This document shows, piece after piece, positions 28,476 to 39,710 of a stretch of DNA of 64,000 bases. Where the stretch lies: NCBI RefSeq assembly GCF_006715865.1, contig NZ_VFOA01000001.1, positions 3,162,001 through 3,226,000 on the forward strand. The letters are read 5' to 3'. The position numbers were made by a program, and so were the translations under genes. Within the stretch, counting starts at the first letter, position 1. Every line of letters starts with the position of its first letter. The notes beneath the pieces are model-generated. The model did no database searches. It was not told the origin of the DNA and worked only from the letters and a program-made list of their open reading frames with translations. The stretch comes from Cellulomonas sp. SLBN-39. Its GTDB lineage: Bacteria; Actinomycetota; Actinomycetes; Actinomycetales; Cellulomonadaceae.

Positions 28476-29948
28476 ATGGCCGGCGACCGCCCGGCTGCGC
28501 GGATGCAGCTGGTCGAGATCGCCGACCCGGACGAGGACGTCCCGCCCGGGCCGGCGCCCTCTCGTGCGCGCCCGCCGCGCGGTCGGACCCCGGGTGACGA
28601 CCCGACCCCGGGCGGTGCACGGTGGCTCCCGTGGTGGGCGTGGTCGCTCGCGGCGGTGCTCGTCCTGGTGGTCGTGGCGGCCGTCGTCGCGACCGGGGCG
28701 GTCGCCCGGCGCGCGGACGCCCGGGCCGACCGGCTCGCGCAGCTGCCGGGGTTCGTGCGGGCGCTGGACCACACGCCGCGCGAGGTGTGGCGCGCCGCCG
28801 TGCCGCACCGGTACGGCACGGTGCTGGCCGCGGGCGGGACGCTCGTCACGGTCTCGGACGTCACCGGCACGTGGACGGTCACGGGCCGTGACCCCGTGAC
28901 CGGGGGAGCGGCGTGGGAGCAGGACGTGGTCGAGGTCTCCCGGGCGGGGTTCGAGACCGTGTCGGTCGTGTGCCTGCCTGGCCCGGCCGCCAGCACCCTG
29001 GTGGTGTGCGGCTGGGTGGAGCCGGGCGTCGTCTACGGGCGTCGCCAGACGCCGGAGCCGGTGGTGCCGGTGACCCGCCTCGTCGCGTTCGACGCGTCGT
29101 CCGGCGCACCCGCGGGATCCTGGCAGGTGCGCCAGCGGCTCGTGGGCGTGGGGCGCGTCGGCGACGACCTCGTGGTCGCCACGGCCACCCCCGACCGGCG
29201 GGTCCGCGTGGAGCGCCGCGCGGGGGCCGACGGCACCCTGCGGTGGGGCGTGACGAGCCAGGACGAGCGCGTGACGACCGACGGGTCGCGGCCCGACCCG
29301 CGGCTCGAGGTCGGCGAGGACCTGGTCGTGCTGACGGGCACCTCGACGGCGGTCCTCGACGCGGTGGACGGGGAACGGCTGTCCGGCAGCGCGTCGGGCC
29401 GCCAGCTGCTCGTCGTCCCCCTCACGGGTGGCGGCTTCGCGTCGTGGGCGTCCACCGGTGACGCCCGCCTGCACGACGCCGACGGCGAGGTCCGGGCCCA
29501 GGTCGTGGGCCTGCCCGTGCGGCTGTCCGCGGACGACCGCTCGTCGGGCGCGCTGCTGGTCGACCTCGGGCGCCGGGTCGTGGCGGTCGACCCCGACGAC
29601 GGGGCGCAGCGCTGGGAGCAGGTGGTGCCGCTGTCGCCCGTCGCGGTCGTGGACGGCGTGGTGGTGCTGGGCGGCGACGTCGGGGTCGGTGCCGTCGACG
29701 CCGGGGACGGCGCGGTGCTGTGGCAGCAGCGGGTGCCGCAGGTCGTGCCGTTCGGGCCGGTGACCGACGGCCTCGTGGTGGTCGGCCCCGAGCCGGCCCC
29801 GGGCGACGGGTGGGCGCTCGTCGGCCGCGGGCTGCGGGACGGGGTGCGGGTGTGGTCGGTCCCGCTGCCCGACGGCGCCCGCGGGCTGGACGTGGTCGGG
29901 GGGCGCATGGTCGTGCGGACCTCCGACGAGGTGGTCGTGCTCGGCTGA
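28476..29948 (+). CDS. Membrane-anchored beta-propeller protein (PQQ-like repeats)
   Basis: The 490-residue protein has a cytoplasmic N-terminus of about 48 residues, one membrane segment (about 50-72) and an extracytoplasmic domain rich in propeller-type strands. Examples are VWRAAVPHRYGTVLAAGGTLV, VAVDPDDGAQRWEQVVPL and VDAGDGAVLWQQRVPQV, i.e. the A-x-D-x-x-D/T-G-x-x-x-W pattern of PQQ-like repeats. No quinoprotein catalytic set is visible, so a binding or sensing role is likelier than catalysis. A Cys pair (VVCLPG, LVVCGW) may form a disulfide. The start is supported by the leaderless promoter geometry. It is the last gene of the signalling block, just before the leuA leader. Confidence 0.75.
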   Translation: MAGDRPAARMQLVEIADPDEDVPPGPAPSRARPPRGRTPGDDPTPGGARWLPWWAWSLAAVLVLVVVAAVVATGAVARRADARADRLAQLPGFVRALDHTPREVWRAAVPHRYGTVLAAGGTLVTVSDVTGTWTVTGRDPVTGGAAWEQDVVEVSRAGFETVSVVCLPGPAASTLVVCGWVEPGVVYGRRQTPEPVVPVTRLVAFDASSGAPAGSWQVRQRLVGVGRVGDDLVVATATPDRRVRVERRAGADGTLRWGVTSQDERVTTDGSRPDPRLEVGEDLVVLTGTSTAVLDAVDGERLSGSASGRQLLVVPLTGGGFASWASTGDARLHDADGEVRAQVVGLPVRLSADDRSSGALLVDLGRRVVAVDPDDGAQRWEQVVPLSPVAVVDGVVVLGGDVGVGAVDAGDGAVLWQQRVPQVVPFGPVTDGLVVVGPEPAPGDGWALVGRGLRDGVRVWSVPLPDGARGLDVVGGRMVVRTSDEVVVLG

Positions 29949-30016
29949 GGTGCGCCCGGGTGTCCGCGGTGCGGACCGGTCGCGTGCCGGGTTGCCGCAG
30001 GTGCGGGCCACGGGGG

Positions 30017-30022
30017 TATGGT
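30017..30022 (+). promoter_or_regulatory. -10 element of the leuA leader promoter
   Basis: TATGGT ends six bases before the GTG of the leader peptide at 30029, so the transcript should begin at the leader start codon. Confidence 0.6.
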
Positions 30023-30047
30023 CGCCTGGTGCCGACGTCCCTGCTTC

Positions 30048-31940
<1,893 letters not shown>

Positions 31941-31972
31941 CGCGGTCCACGACGACGGTCCGGCAGCAGCCG

Positions 31973-32010
31973 GACGACGGCCGGTCCCGGGTGCGGGGCC
32001 GGCCGTCGTC
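31973..32010. terminator. Hairpin terminator behind leuA
   Basis: GACGACGGCCGGTCCC (31973-31988) pairs with GGGGCCGGCCGTCGTC (31995-32010) over 16 positions with a single T-G wobble and a 6-base loop. It lies between convergent leuA and the GyrI-like gene. Confidence 0.75.
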
Positions 32011-32043
32011 GTCCGGCCGTCCGCGTCCCGCCGTCCTCCGTCG

Positions 32044-32673
32044 TCAGCCGGTCGCCGACGTCCGGGCGGGGGACACGGGCTGGCGCAGGATCGTCCGCAG
32101 GCGCTCCGGTGCGGTGCGCCGGGGGTCGCCGAGGTAGATCTCGTGGTGCCGGCCCCGCATCCGCAGCCCGCGGGCGGCGACGTGCTCGTCGTGCATCCGC
32201 GCGAGGACGGGTCCCTCGGCGTCGTACGGCCCGACGTGCAGCGTCTGCACGCACAGCCCCTCGTCGAGGGTCTCCAGGCGCAGGGCGTCGAGGGACGGTC
32301 CGCGTCCGGCGACGCGCACGGCGTCCCGTGCGGCCTCGACGACCCCGGGCGTCACGGTGCCGGGCATCATGATCATCACCGTCCACGCCCACCGGGACTT
32401 CTCGCGCGCCGTCGTGAAGGCCGCCATGTCGTCGGCCCACCACAGCGCCTCCAGGGGCATCACCGTGTGGTCCTCGCCCTGCGCGCGGCACAGGGCCTTG
32501 ACCTTGTACGCGACGGGGTAGAGCGTCGCGAGCGCGTCCCGGTAGGCGTCGCAGGTGTTGGGGTCGCCCTCGCCGTCGACCATGAGGTACTGCAGCACCG
32601 GCACGGTCACCAGCTCGACGGCGCCCCGGGGCGCGCGGTACGTCGGGACGAGCCTCTTGTGGTCGGTCGTCAT
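32044..32673 (-). CDS. GyrI-like small-molecule-binding domain protein
   Basis: The 209-residue soluble protein resembles the GyrI-like (AraC effector-binding) proteins related to the E. coli YdhR/SbmC group. It shows [20 protein letters not shown] near the N-terminus and, in the second half, [21 protein letters not shown] and [20 protein letters not shown]. The last stretch, Y-L-x-D-P-R-R, is characteristic of stand-alone GyrI-like proteins. No DNA-binding domain is attached. GAGGA lies about seven bases before the ATG at 32673. It is divergent from recO and convergent with leuA. The ligand is unknown. Confidence 0.8.
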   Translation of the reverse strand: MTTDHKRLVPTYRAPRGAVELVTVPVLQYLMVDGEGDPNTCDAYRDALATLYPVAYKVKALCRAQGEDHTVMPLEALWWADDMAAFTTAREKSRWAWTVMIMMPGTVTPGVVEAARDAVRVAGRGPSLDALRLETLDEGLCVQTLHVGPYDAEGPVLARMHDEHVAARGLRMRGRHHEIYLGDPRRTAPERLRTILRQPVSPARTSATG

Positions 32674-32793
32674 CGGCTGTCCTCACGGTCGGCCACCCCG
32701 GCGGTGGCGGGTCCCGTCGCCATCCTCGCGCACCGTGCCGGCACCGTGCGGCCGTCTCCGGCCTCCCCGTGCGGCGGCGTGGGCGGCACGGGG

Positions 32794-32799
32794 CAGAAT
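32794..32799 (+). promoter_or_regulatory. -10 element of a leaderless promoter (recO)
   Basis: CAGAAT ends six bases before the GTG at 32806. It predicts a leaderless recO-uppS transcript. Confidence 0.5.
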
Positions 32800-32805
32800 G
32801 CTCCG

Positions 32806-33537
32806 GTGAGCCTCTACCGCGACGAGGCGATCGTGCTGCGGACCCACGCGCTGGGCGAGGCCGATCGGATCGTCACCCTCCTGACCCGTGGTCACGGCAA
32901 GGTCCGTGCCGTGGGCAAGGGCGTGCGTCGCACGACCTCGCGGTTCGGCTCGCGGCTGGAGCCGTTCATGCACGTCGACCTGCAGCTGAGCACCGGGCGG
33001 TCGCTGGACGTGGTGACCCAGGCCGAGACGATCGGCGCGTACGGCCGCCGCGTCGGCGAGGACTACACCCTCTACACCGCGGGCACGGTGATGCTCGAGA
33101 CCGCCGAGCGCCTGGTCGAGGCCGAGCACGAGCCCGCCGTGCCGCAGTACTGGCTCCTCGTCGGAGCGGTCCGTGCGCTCGCGACCCGCGAGCACAGCCC
33201 GGGCCTCGTGCTGGACTCGTACCTGCTGCGCGCCCTGGCGATCGCCGGGTGGGCGCCGAGCTTCACCGACTGCGCCCGTTGCGGCGCGCCGGGGCCGCAC
33301 CACGCGTTCGCGCCCGCGGTCGGCGGTGCCGTCTGCGGCGCGTGCCGCCCGCCCGGTGCCGCAGCGCCCGCGCCGGAGACGTTCACGCTGCTCGCGGCCC
33401 TGCTCGGCGGCGACTGGCCGGTCGCCGACGCCAGCCACGAGCGGCACCGCGTCGAGGGCAACGGCCTCGTCGCGGCCTTCTGCCAGTTCCACCTCGAGCG
33501 CCGCCTGCGCTCGCTGCCGATGGTCGAGAGGATCTGA
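32806..33537 (+). CDS. recO: DNA repair protein RecO
   Basis: The 243-residue protein is the RecA-loading recombination mediator. The N-terminal OB fold begins [20 protein letters not shown] and includes [18 protein letters not shown]. The helical part has [18 protein letters not shown] zinc-type Cys set, CARCGAPG and CGACRPPG, lies at about 155-185. The GTG at 32806 is supported by the family N-terminus and by a -10 hexamer six bases upstream. Its stop overlaps the uppS start by one base (TGATG). The recO-uppS pair is conserved in Actinobacteria. Confidence 0.95.
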   Translation: MSLYRDEAIVLRTHALGEADRIVTLLTRGHGKVRAVGKGVRRTTSRFGSRLEPFMHVDLQLSTGRSLDVVTQAETIGAYGRRVGEDYTLYTAGTVMLETAERLVEAEHEPAVPQYWLLVGAVRALATREHSPGLVLDSYLLRALAIAGWAPSFTDCARCGAPGPHHAFAPAVGGAVCGACRPPGAAAPAPETFTLLAALLGGDWPVADASHERHRVEGNGLVAAFCQFHLERRLRSLPMVERI

Positions 33538-34334
33538 TGCCCGTCCCGCCCCCGCCCCACCCGAGCGGTGCCCGCCCCCCGGCGGTCCCGCGCGCCCTGG
33601 TGCCCAAGCACGTGGCCGTCGTCATGGACGGCAACGGCCGCTGGGCCAACGCCCGTGGTCTGCCGCGCACGGCCGGGCACGAGGCGGGCGAGGCCTCGCT
33701 GATCGAGGTCGTGGCCGGTGCGATCGAGGTCGGCGTCACGCACGTGTCGGCGTACGCGTTCTCGACGGAGAACTGGTCGCGCTCGCCCGACGAGGTGCGG
33801 TTCCTCATGGGGTTCAGCAAGGACGTGCTGCGCCGCCGGCAGGACACCCTGGACTCGTGGGGCGTGCGCATCCGCTGGGCGGGGCGCCGTCCGCGCCTGT
33901 GGCGGTCGGTCGTCTCCCAGCTGGAGGAGGCGGAGCGCGCCACGGCGGGCAACTCGACGTGCACGCTCACGATGTGCGTGAACTACGGCGGACGCGCGGA
34001 GATCGCCGACGCGGCGCAGGCGATCGCCCGTGAGGTCGCGGCGGGCAGGCTGAAGCCGGACAAGGTCAACGAGAAGATGTTCGCGCGGTACCTCGACGAG
34101 CCCGACATGCCGGACGTCGACCTGTTCCTGCGGTCGTCCGGCGAGCAGCGGATCTCCAACTTCCTGCTCTGGCAGTCGGCGTACGCGGAGATGATCTTCC
34201 TCGACGAGCCGTGGCCCGACGTGGACCGCCGGCACCTGTGGCGGGCGGTCGAGCAGTACGCGCGGCGCGACCGGCGCTACGGCGGGGCGGTGGACCGGCC
34301 CGGGGCGACCGCGCCCGTGGGTGGCGCCCGCTAG
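33537..34334 (+). CDS. uppS: Isoprenyl transferase (undecaprenyl diphosphate synthase type)
   Basis: This 265-residue cis-prenyltransferase elongates an allylic diphosphate with isopentenyl diphosphate units to make the lipid carrier for cell-wall polymers. It shows the substrate-binding [12 protein letters not shown] (about 27-38, catalytic Asp included), [21 protein letters not shown], and the C-terminal [18 protein letters not shown] with conserved Arg and Ser. The product chain length cannot be read from the sequence. The ATG at 33537 overlaps the recO stop. A Pro-rich extension of about 20 residues precedes the domain. Sequence behind it carries a separate promoter for a VOC gene inside its last codons. 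Confidence 0.95.
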   Translation: MPVPPPPHPSGARPPAVPRALVPKHVAVVMDGNGRWANARGLPRTAGHEAGEASLIEVVAGAIEVGVTHVSAYAFSTENWSRSPDEVRFLMGFSKDVLRRRQDTLDSWGVRIRWAGRRPRLWRSVVSQLEEAERATAGNSTCTLTMCVNYGGRAEIADAAQAIAREVAAGRLKPDKVNEKMFARYLDEPDMPDVDLFLRSSGEQRISNFLLWQSAYAEMIFLDEPWPDVDRRHLWRAVEQYARRDRRYGGAVDRPGATAPVGGAR

Positions 34335-34337
34335 CGT
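34332..34337 (+). promoter_or_regulatory. -10 element of a leaderless promoter (VOC gene)
   Basis: TAGCGT overlaps the uppS stop codon and ends seven bases before the ATG at 34345. Confidence 0.45.
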
Positions 34338-34344
34338 GCCGTCC

Positions 34345-34710
34345 ATGACGAGCACGGGTGTGCGGGTGGGGATGGTCACGTTCGACACGCGCGACGCGGT
34401 GCGCCTCGCGTCGTGGTGGGCGGGCGCGCTGGGTGGCCGGGTCGAGCAGCACGAGGGGTTCGCGATGCTGCTGCCCGCTGCGCCGGGCGGGCTGACCCTG
34501 GGCTTCCAGCAGCTCGACGACCCGACCCCGGGCAAGAACCGGCAGCACCTCGACCTCGCGGCGGACGACGTCGCGGCCACGGTCGGGCGTCTGGTCGCCG
34601 CGGGGGCGCAGCCGGTCGGGGAGCACTCCCTGCCGGACGGCTTCACGTGGACGGTGCTGGCGGACCCCGACGGCAACCAGTTCTGCGTGTCGCCCGCGCA
34701 CGGCTCCTGA
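34345..34710 (+). CDS. VOC family (glyoxalase-like) protein
   Basis: The 121-residue protein has one vicinal-oxygen-chelate domain: GMVTFDTRDAVRLASWWAGALGGRVE at the start and the paired half with HLDLAADDVAATVGRLVAAGA and WTVLADPDGNQFCVSP at the end. This matches the glyoxalase-like domain family (often annotated as Glyoxalase_6). Substrate and reaction are unknown. The ATG at 34345 lies ten bases behind the uppS stop, with a -10 hexamer seven bases upstream. Confidence 0.8.
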   Translation: MTSTGVRVGMVTFDTRDAVRLASWWAGALGGRVEQHEGFAMLLPAAPGGLTLGFQQLDDPTPGKNRQHLDLAADDVAATVGRLVAAGAQPVGEHSLPDGFTWTVLADPDGNQFCVSPAHGS

Positions 34711-34795
34711 CGGCCGGTCCGGCCCCGCACGGCCACAGGGCGGGCGCCGGTCGGGCACCGGGCCAGGCGCAGGCGTCGGGTCGGGCGCCGGGGCC

Positions 34796-35368
34796 TCAGG
34801 TGTCGTGGCGGTCGGGATCGGCGACGACGAGCGCGGGCTCGGTGCGCCGGCGGCGGCGCACCGCGGCGCCCACGACCGTCCCGAGCACGAGCACGACCGC
34901 ACCGAGCGCGGCGAGCCCCCACGGCGACCCGGCGGCGAGCGTGACGGCGCCCCAGACGGCCCCCATGCCGACCGTGCCCCACACGACCGCCCAGGCGGCG
35001 GAGCCGGGGAGCGACGCGAGCGTGAAACGCAGGTACGGCATGCGCACGAGGCCCGAGCCGAGGAACACCGCGGTCTGCACGCCGACCGTGACGTAGGCCA
35101 GGGTCACGGCGGCCGGCCCCCACCGGTGCACGAGGGCGATGCCCCGCCGGGCCCCGGGGGTCGCGGAGACCCGCGCGGCCCGCTCGACGGTCCGCTGCCA
35201 CCCGGCGGGTCCGCGGCGGCGCAGACCCTCGTGCTGCGCACCGCGGGCGACGGCCCGCCCGGCCCAGTACGTCAGGTGCGAGCGGGCGAGGACGATGGCG
35301 AAGAGGGCGACGAGCACCACGGCGACGGGCAGCCCGCCGAGCCCGTACTCGCGCGCGACGTCCGTCAT
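34796..35368 (-). CDS. DedA/VTT-like membrane protein
   Basis: The 190-residue protein has an N-terminal membrane segment (about 12-30), a basic loop and three further hydrophobic segments. The stretch HRWGPAAVTLAYVTVGVQTA ... GLVRMPYLRFTLASLPGSAAWA has the spacing of the VTT (DedA, SNARE-associated Golgi) core, where an Arg-Phe pair and a re-entrant loop are usual. It is shorter than a standard DedA protein, so the call is tentative. The ATG at 35368 is supported by a leaderless promoter. It sits downstream of znuB on the same strand but probably has its own promoter. Confidence 0.6.
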   Translation of the reverse strand: MTDVAREYGLGGLPVAVVLVALFAIVLARSHLTYWAGRAVARGAQHEGLRRRGPAGWQRTVERAARVSATPGARRGIALVHRWGPAAVTLAYVTVGVQTAVFLGSGLVRMPYLRFTLASLPGSAAWAVVWGTVGMGAVWGAVTLAAGSPWGLAALGAVVLVLGTVVGAAVRRRRRTEPALVVADPDRHDT

Positions 35369-35375
35369 GCCCCCG

Positions 35376-35381
35376 ATCCTA
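35376..35381 (-). promoter_or_regulatory. -10 element of a leaderless promoter (DedA-like gene)
   Basis: TAGGAT on the minus strand ends seven bases before the ATG at 35368. Confidence 0.55.
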
Positions 35382-35407
35382 CGTGGCTCCTGAGGTCTGC
35401 CTAACCT

Positions 35408-35436
35408 GCGCCCGGGCGGGTCACCCGGCCGGGCGC
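35408..35436 (-). terminator. Hairpin terminator overlapping the end of znuB
   Basis: GCGCCCGG (35408-35415) pairs with CCGGGCGC (35429-35436), and inner GGGT/ACCC can extend the stem. It covers the znuB stop codon and would separate the zinc operon from the DedA-like gene. Confidence 0.45.
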
Positions 35437-36395
35437 GTGGCCGGCGCCGGCGTGCAGGCGTCGTCGCCGACGGCCGTGCGGCCCTGCGGGGGCAGGTCGA
35501 CGTCGTCGGGGACCGAGGGGTGCGGGTCGCCCGGCGTCGGGCGTCGCCGCTGGACGAGCGGCCGCACCACCGAGCCCGCCGCGTACAGGCCGATCGCGAG
35601 CACGACGATCGTCGCGCCCGGCGGGACGTCGTTCCAGTAGGTGAACGTCAGGCCGACGACGCTGACGACGACGCCGATCGCCGACGCGACGGCCATGGTG
35701 CGGCCGAACGACCGGGCGAACAGCTGCGCGGTCGCGACCGGGACGATCATCAGGGCGCTGACGAGCAGCAGCCCGACGACGCGCATCGCGATGGTGACGG
35801 TCAGGGCGGCGAGCGCGGCCACGGCCATCGACACCAGGCGCACCGGCAGACCGCTGGCGCGCGCGAACTCCTCGTCGTGGCTCACGGCGAACAGCACCCA
35901 GCGCAGGCCCACGCCGACGCCGAGCACGAGCACGGCCAGCGCCACCGTCCACCACAGGTCGGCGGTGGTGACGGTGGCGATCGAGCCGAACAGGTAGCTC
36001 ATGAGGTTGGCGTTGGTGCCGCCGGCGACCTTGATGAGCAGCACGCCGCCCGCGATGCCGCCGTAGAACATGATCGCCAGCGCGAGGTCGCCGCTCGTGC
36101 GGCCGCGCTCGCGCACCAGCTCGATCACGACGGCACCGACGACGGCCGCGACGACCGCCCCGGGCACGGCGAGCGCGTCGGCCGGGCTCACGGCCGCCCA
36201 GCTGCCGACGAGCCAGCCCAGCGCCACACCGGTGAGGGCGACGTGGCCGACGCCGTCGCCCATGAGCGCGAGGCGCCGCTGGACGAGGAACGTGCCGACG
36301 ACGGGGGCGGTCGCGCCCACCAGGACGGCCGCGACGAGCGCCCGCTGCATGAGGGGCGAGGTGAGCATGAGCGCGAGCTCGGACCACCAGGTCAC
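35421..36395 (-). CDS. znuB: Zinc ABC transporter permease ZnuB
   Basis: The 324-residue membrane protein belongs to the ABC-3 metal permease family, with about eight to nine hydrophobic segments and the family stretch QRRLALMGDGVGHVALTGVALG near the start. The middle has HDEEFARASGLPVRL and the end GLLLVSALMIVPVATAQLF. A cytoplasmic Pro-rich tail closes the protein. The GTG start at 36395 overlaps the znuC stop by four bases. With znuC and znuA it forms a high-affinity Zn(II) importer. A Mn or Fe specificity is not excluded by the permease alone, but the His-rich binding protein and the Zur-like box favour zinc. Confidence 0.92.
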   Translation of the reverse strand: MTWWSELALMLTSPLMQRALVAAVLVGATAPVVGTFLVQRRLALMGDGVGHVALTGVALGWLVGSWAAVSPADALAVPGAVVAAVVGAVVIELVRERGRTSGDLALAIMFYGGIAGGVLLIKVAGGTNANLMSYLFGSIATVTTADLWWTVALAVLVLGVGVGLRWVLFAVSHDEEFARASGLPVRLVSMAVAALAALTVTIAMRVVGLLLVSALMIVPVATAQLFARSFGRTMAVASAIGVVVSVVGLTFTYWNDVPPGATIVVLAIGLYAAGSVVRPLVQRRRPTPGDPHPSVPDDVDLPPQGRTAVGDDACTPAPATRPAG

Positions 36396-37168
36396 GGGGC
36401 CACCCCCAGCGTGAGGTCGGGGCCGTCCTGCGGCGTGGCGGGGTCGGCGTGCGGGTGGGTGTGGTCGTGCCCGGCGCCGCCGTGCTCGGCACGCGCGTGG
36501 ACGGGGTCGCCGTCGTGCACGACGCGCCCGTGCCGCAGCACCACGGTCCGGTCGATCAGCGGGGCGAAGGGGCCGATCTCGTGCAGGATCACCACGACGG
36601 TCGTGCCCTCGTCGCGCAGGCGCGCGACGGTGGAGACGAAGGCCTCCTGGGTGGGCAGGTCGATGCCGGACGTCGGCTCGTCGAGCACGAGCAGCCGGGG
36701 ACGGCGCACGAGCGCCCGGGCGATGAGGACCCGCTGCTGCTGCCCGCCGGAGAGCTCCTGCACGCGACGGTCCTGCAGGTCGCCGACGCCGAGCTCGGAG
36801 AGGGCGGCCCGGGCGCGGGCCCGGCGGTCGCGCGGCGGGACGAGCCGTCGGCCGTGCAGGGTGCCGGAGACGACGACCTCGAGGGCGGTGGTGGGCACGC
36901 CCCCGCCGGCGGCCATGCGCTGGGGCACGTACCCGACGCGGTCCCAGGGCACGCGCGGGCCCAGCGGTGCGCCGAGCAGGCGGACCTGCCCGGCGGCCAG
37001 GGGCACGACCCCGAGGAGGGAGCGCACGAGCGTCGACTTGCCCGACCCGTTGGCGCCCAGGAGCGCGAGCACCTGGCCGGACGGGACGAGCAGGTCGACG
37101 CCGCGCACGATCTGCTGGCCGCCCAGCGTCACGTGGACGCCGGTGGCCTCGAGCGCTGCTTCGGTCAC
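36392..37168 (-). CDS. znuC: Zinc ABC transporter ATP-binding protein ZnuC
   Basis: The 258-residue ABC ATPase has Walker A GANGSGKSTLVRS (about 39), Q-loop YVPQRM, the signature LSGGQQQRVLIARALVRRP, Walker B LLVLDEPTSGID and the switch His in VVVILHEIG. A C-terminal His-rich tail (DHTHPHAD) is typical for metal transporter ATPases. The GTG at 37168 overlaps the znuA stop (GTGA) and puts the ABC core at the usual distance from the N-terminus. It energises ZnuB. Confidence 0.94.
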   Translation of the reverse strand: MTEAALEATGVHVTLGGQQIVRGVDLLVPSGQVLALLGANGSGKSTLVRSLLGVVPLAAGQVRLLGAPLGPRVPWDRVGYVPQRMAAGGGVPTTALEVVVSGTLHGRRLVPPRDRRARARAALSELGVGDLQDRRVQELSGGQQQRVLIARALVRRPRLLVLDEPTSGIDLPTQEAFVSTVARLRDEGTTVVVILHEIGPFAPLIDRTVVLRHGRVVHDGDPVHARAEHGGAGHDHTHPHADPATPQDGPDLTLGVAP

Positions 37169-38148
37169 GAGCAGGACAATGCCACGCTCAGCGCGTCGAG
37201 GTTGGCCTCGGCGACCGAGAAGTAGTCCTGCGTCTCGTCGGTCAGGCCCTCCAGCGGGTCGAGCAGGGCGGCCTCGACGCCGAGGTCGGCGGCCAGGGTC
37301 TCGGCGACCTTGGGGCTGACGAGGGTCTCGAAGAAGATCGTCGTGACGCCCTCGGCCTCGACGAGCTCGCCGACCTCGCGCAGACGGGCGGGGGACGGCT
37401 CGGCCTCGGGGTCGAGACCGGAGATGCCGACCTGCTCGAGGTCGTAGCGCAGCGCCAGGTACCCGAACGCCTCGTGCGAGGTCACGAACGTGGTGCGCTC
37501 GCAGGTGGCCAGGCCGGCGGCGTAGGCCTCGTCGAGGGCCGTGAAGCGGTCGGCGAGCTCGTCGGCGTTGGCCTGGTAGGTGGCGGCGCCGTCGGGGTCG
37601 ACCTCGGCGAGGGCGTCGGCGACGGCCTGCGCGACGGCGGGCATGCGGCTGGGGTCGAGCCAGAAGTGCGGGTCGAGCTCGCCCTCCGCGTGCTCCTCCT
37701 CGGCGTGCTCGTGCTCGTCCTCGGCGTGCTCCTCGTCGGCGTGCTCGTCCTCCGCCCCGTGGTCGTGGCCGTCGTCGGCGCCCGTGACCTGCAGGTCGGC
37801 GACGTCGGTGGCGTCGACGACGTGCGCGGGGGCGGACTGCTCGACGGCCTCGTCCACGGCGGCCTGGAAGCCGGACTGGTAGACGACGAGCTGCGCGGCG
37901 GAGACGGACGCGACCTGGGCGGGGGAGAGCTCGACGTCGTGCGGCTCGGCGCCCGGGGGCGTGAGGGAGGTGACGGCGACGCGGTCGCCGCCGACCTGCT
38001 CGGTGACGAGCTGCAGCGGGTAGAACGACGCCAGGGCCTCGACCGCGGCGTCGTCCGAGCCGCCTGCCGGAGCGGCGCCGGACGAGCAGCCGGCGACGAG
38101 GAGGGCGGGGAGCGCGAGCAGCGCGAGGGCGCGGGAGGACCTGGACAT
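37165..38148 (-). CDS. znuA: Zinc-binding lipoprotein ZnuA
   Basis: The 327-residue protein is a cluster A-I (ZnuA-type) solute-binding protein. A lipoprotein signal peptide ends LLVAGC with the lipidated Cys at 21. The long acidic His-rich loop at about 118-156 (alternating HDHG, EDEHADEEH and DEHEHAEEEH) is the zinc-collecting loop of ZnuA, and it is followed by DPHFWLDPS with a metal ligand. Later parts have TFVTSHEAFGYLALRYDL and FETLVSPKVAETLA. I chose ATG 38148, which opens the signal peptide and lies seven bases behind a -10 hexamer. An upstream GTG at 38163 is less likely. It heads znuA-znuC-znuB with four-base overlaps. Confidence 0.94.
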   Translation of the reverse strand: MSRSSRALALLALPALLVAGCSSGAAPAGGSDDAAVEALASFYPLQLVTEQVGGDRVAVTSLTPPGAEPHDVELSPAQVASVSAAQLVVYQSGFQAAVDEAVEQSAPAHVVDATDVADLQVTGADDGHDHGAEDEHADEEHAEDEHEHAEEEHAEGELDPHFWLDPSRMPAVAQAVADALAEVDPDGAATYQANADELADRFTALDEAYAAGLATCERTTFVTSHEAFGYLALRYDLEQVGISGLDPEAEPSPARLREVGELVEAEGVTTIFFETLVSPKVAETLAADLGVEAALLDPLEGLTDETQDYFSVAEANLDALSVALSCS

Positions 38149-38155
38149 GAGACCG

Positions 38156-38185
38156 ATTCTCACCGAACCCGAGAATGGTTGTCAA
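38156..38185 (-). promoter_or_regulatory. znuA promoter with overlapping Zur-like box
   Basis: On the minus strand, TTGACA (38185-38180) and GAGAAT (38161-38156) are 18 bases apart and the second ends seven bases before the znuA ATG. TGACAACCATTCTC (38184-38171) overlaps the -35 and resembles the actinobacterial Zur operator (TGA-AA-----TT-TCA pattern). Zinc-loaded Zur bound here would block transcription. Confidence 0.65.
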
Positions 38186-38247
38186 AGTCGCAGGTGCCGG
38201 CGGGTGCGCGCGGCGTTGCGCCCGTCCGGGCCGCCTGCGCCCGCCGG

Positions 38248-38253
38248 TAGCCT
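38248..38253 (+). promoter_or_regulatory. Candidate -10 element for glyS
   Basis: TAGCCT lies 57 bases before the glyS start and would give a leader of about 50 bases with a ribosome site. No T-box or other structured leader was recognised in it. Confidence 0.4.
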
Positions 38254-38310
38254 GGGGAGGTTGTGCCCCGCGGCATCCGGTCGCGGGCTTCCTCGACCCA
38301 GGAGAACCTC

Positions 38311-39705
<1,395 letters not shown>

Positions 39706-39710
39706 GGCCC

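Noticed and set aside
38164..38310. T-box or other structured leader before glyS
   Set aside because: The T-box core sequence and specifier hairpin are not present; the predicted leader of about 50 bases is too short.
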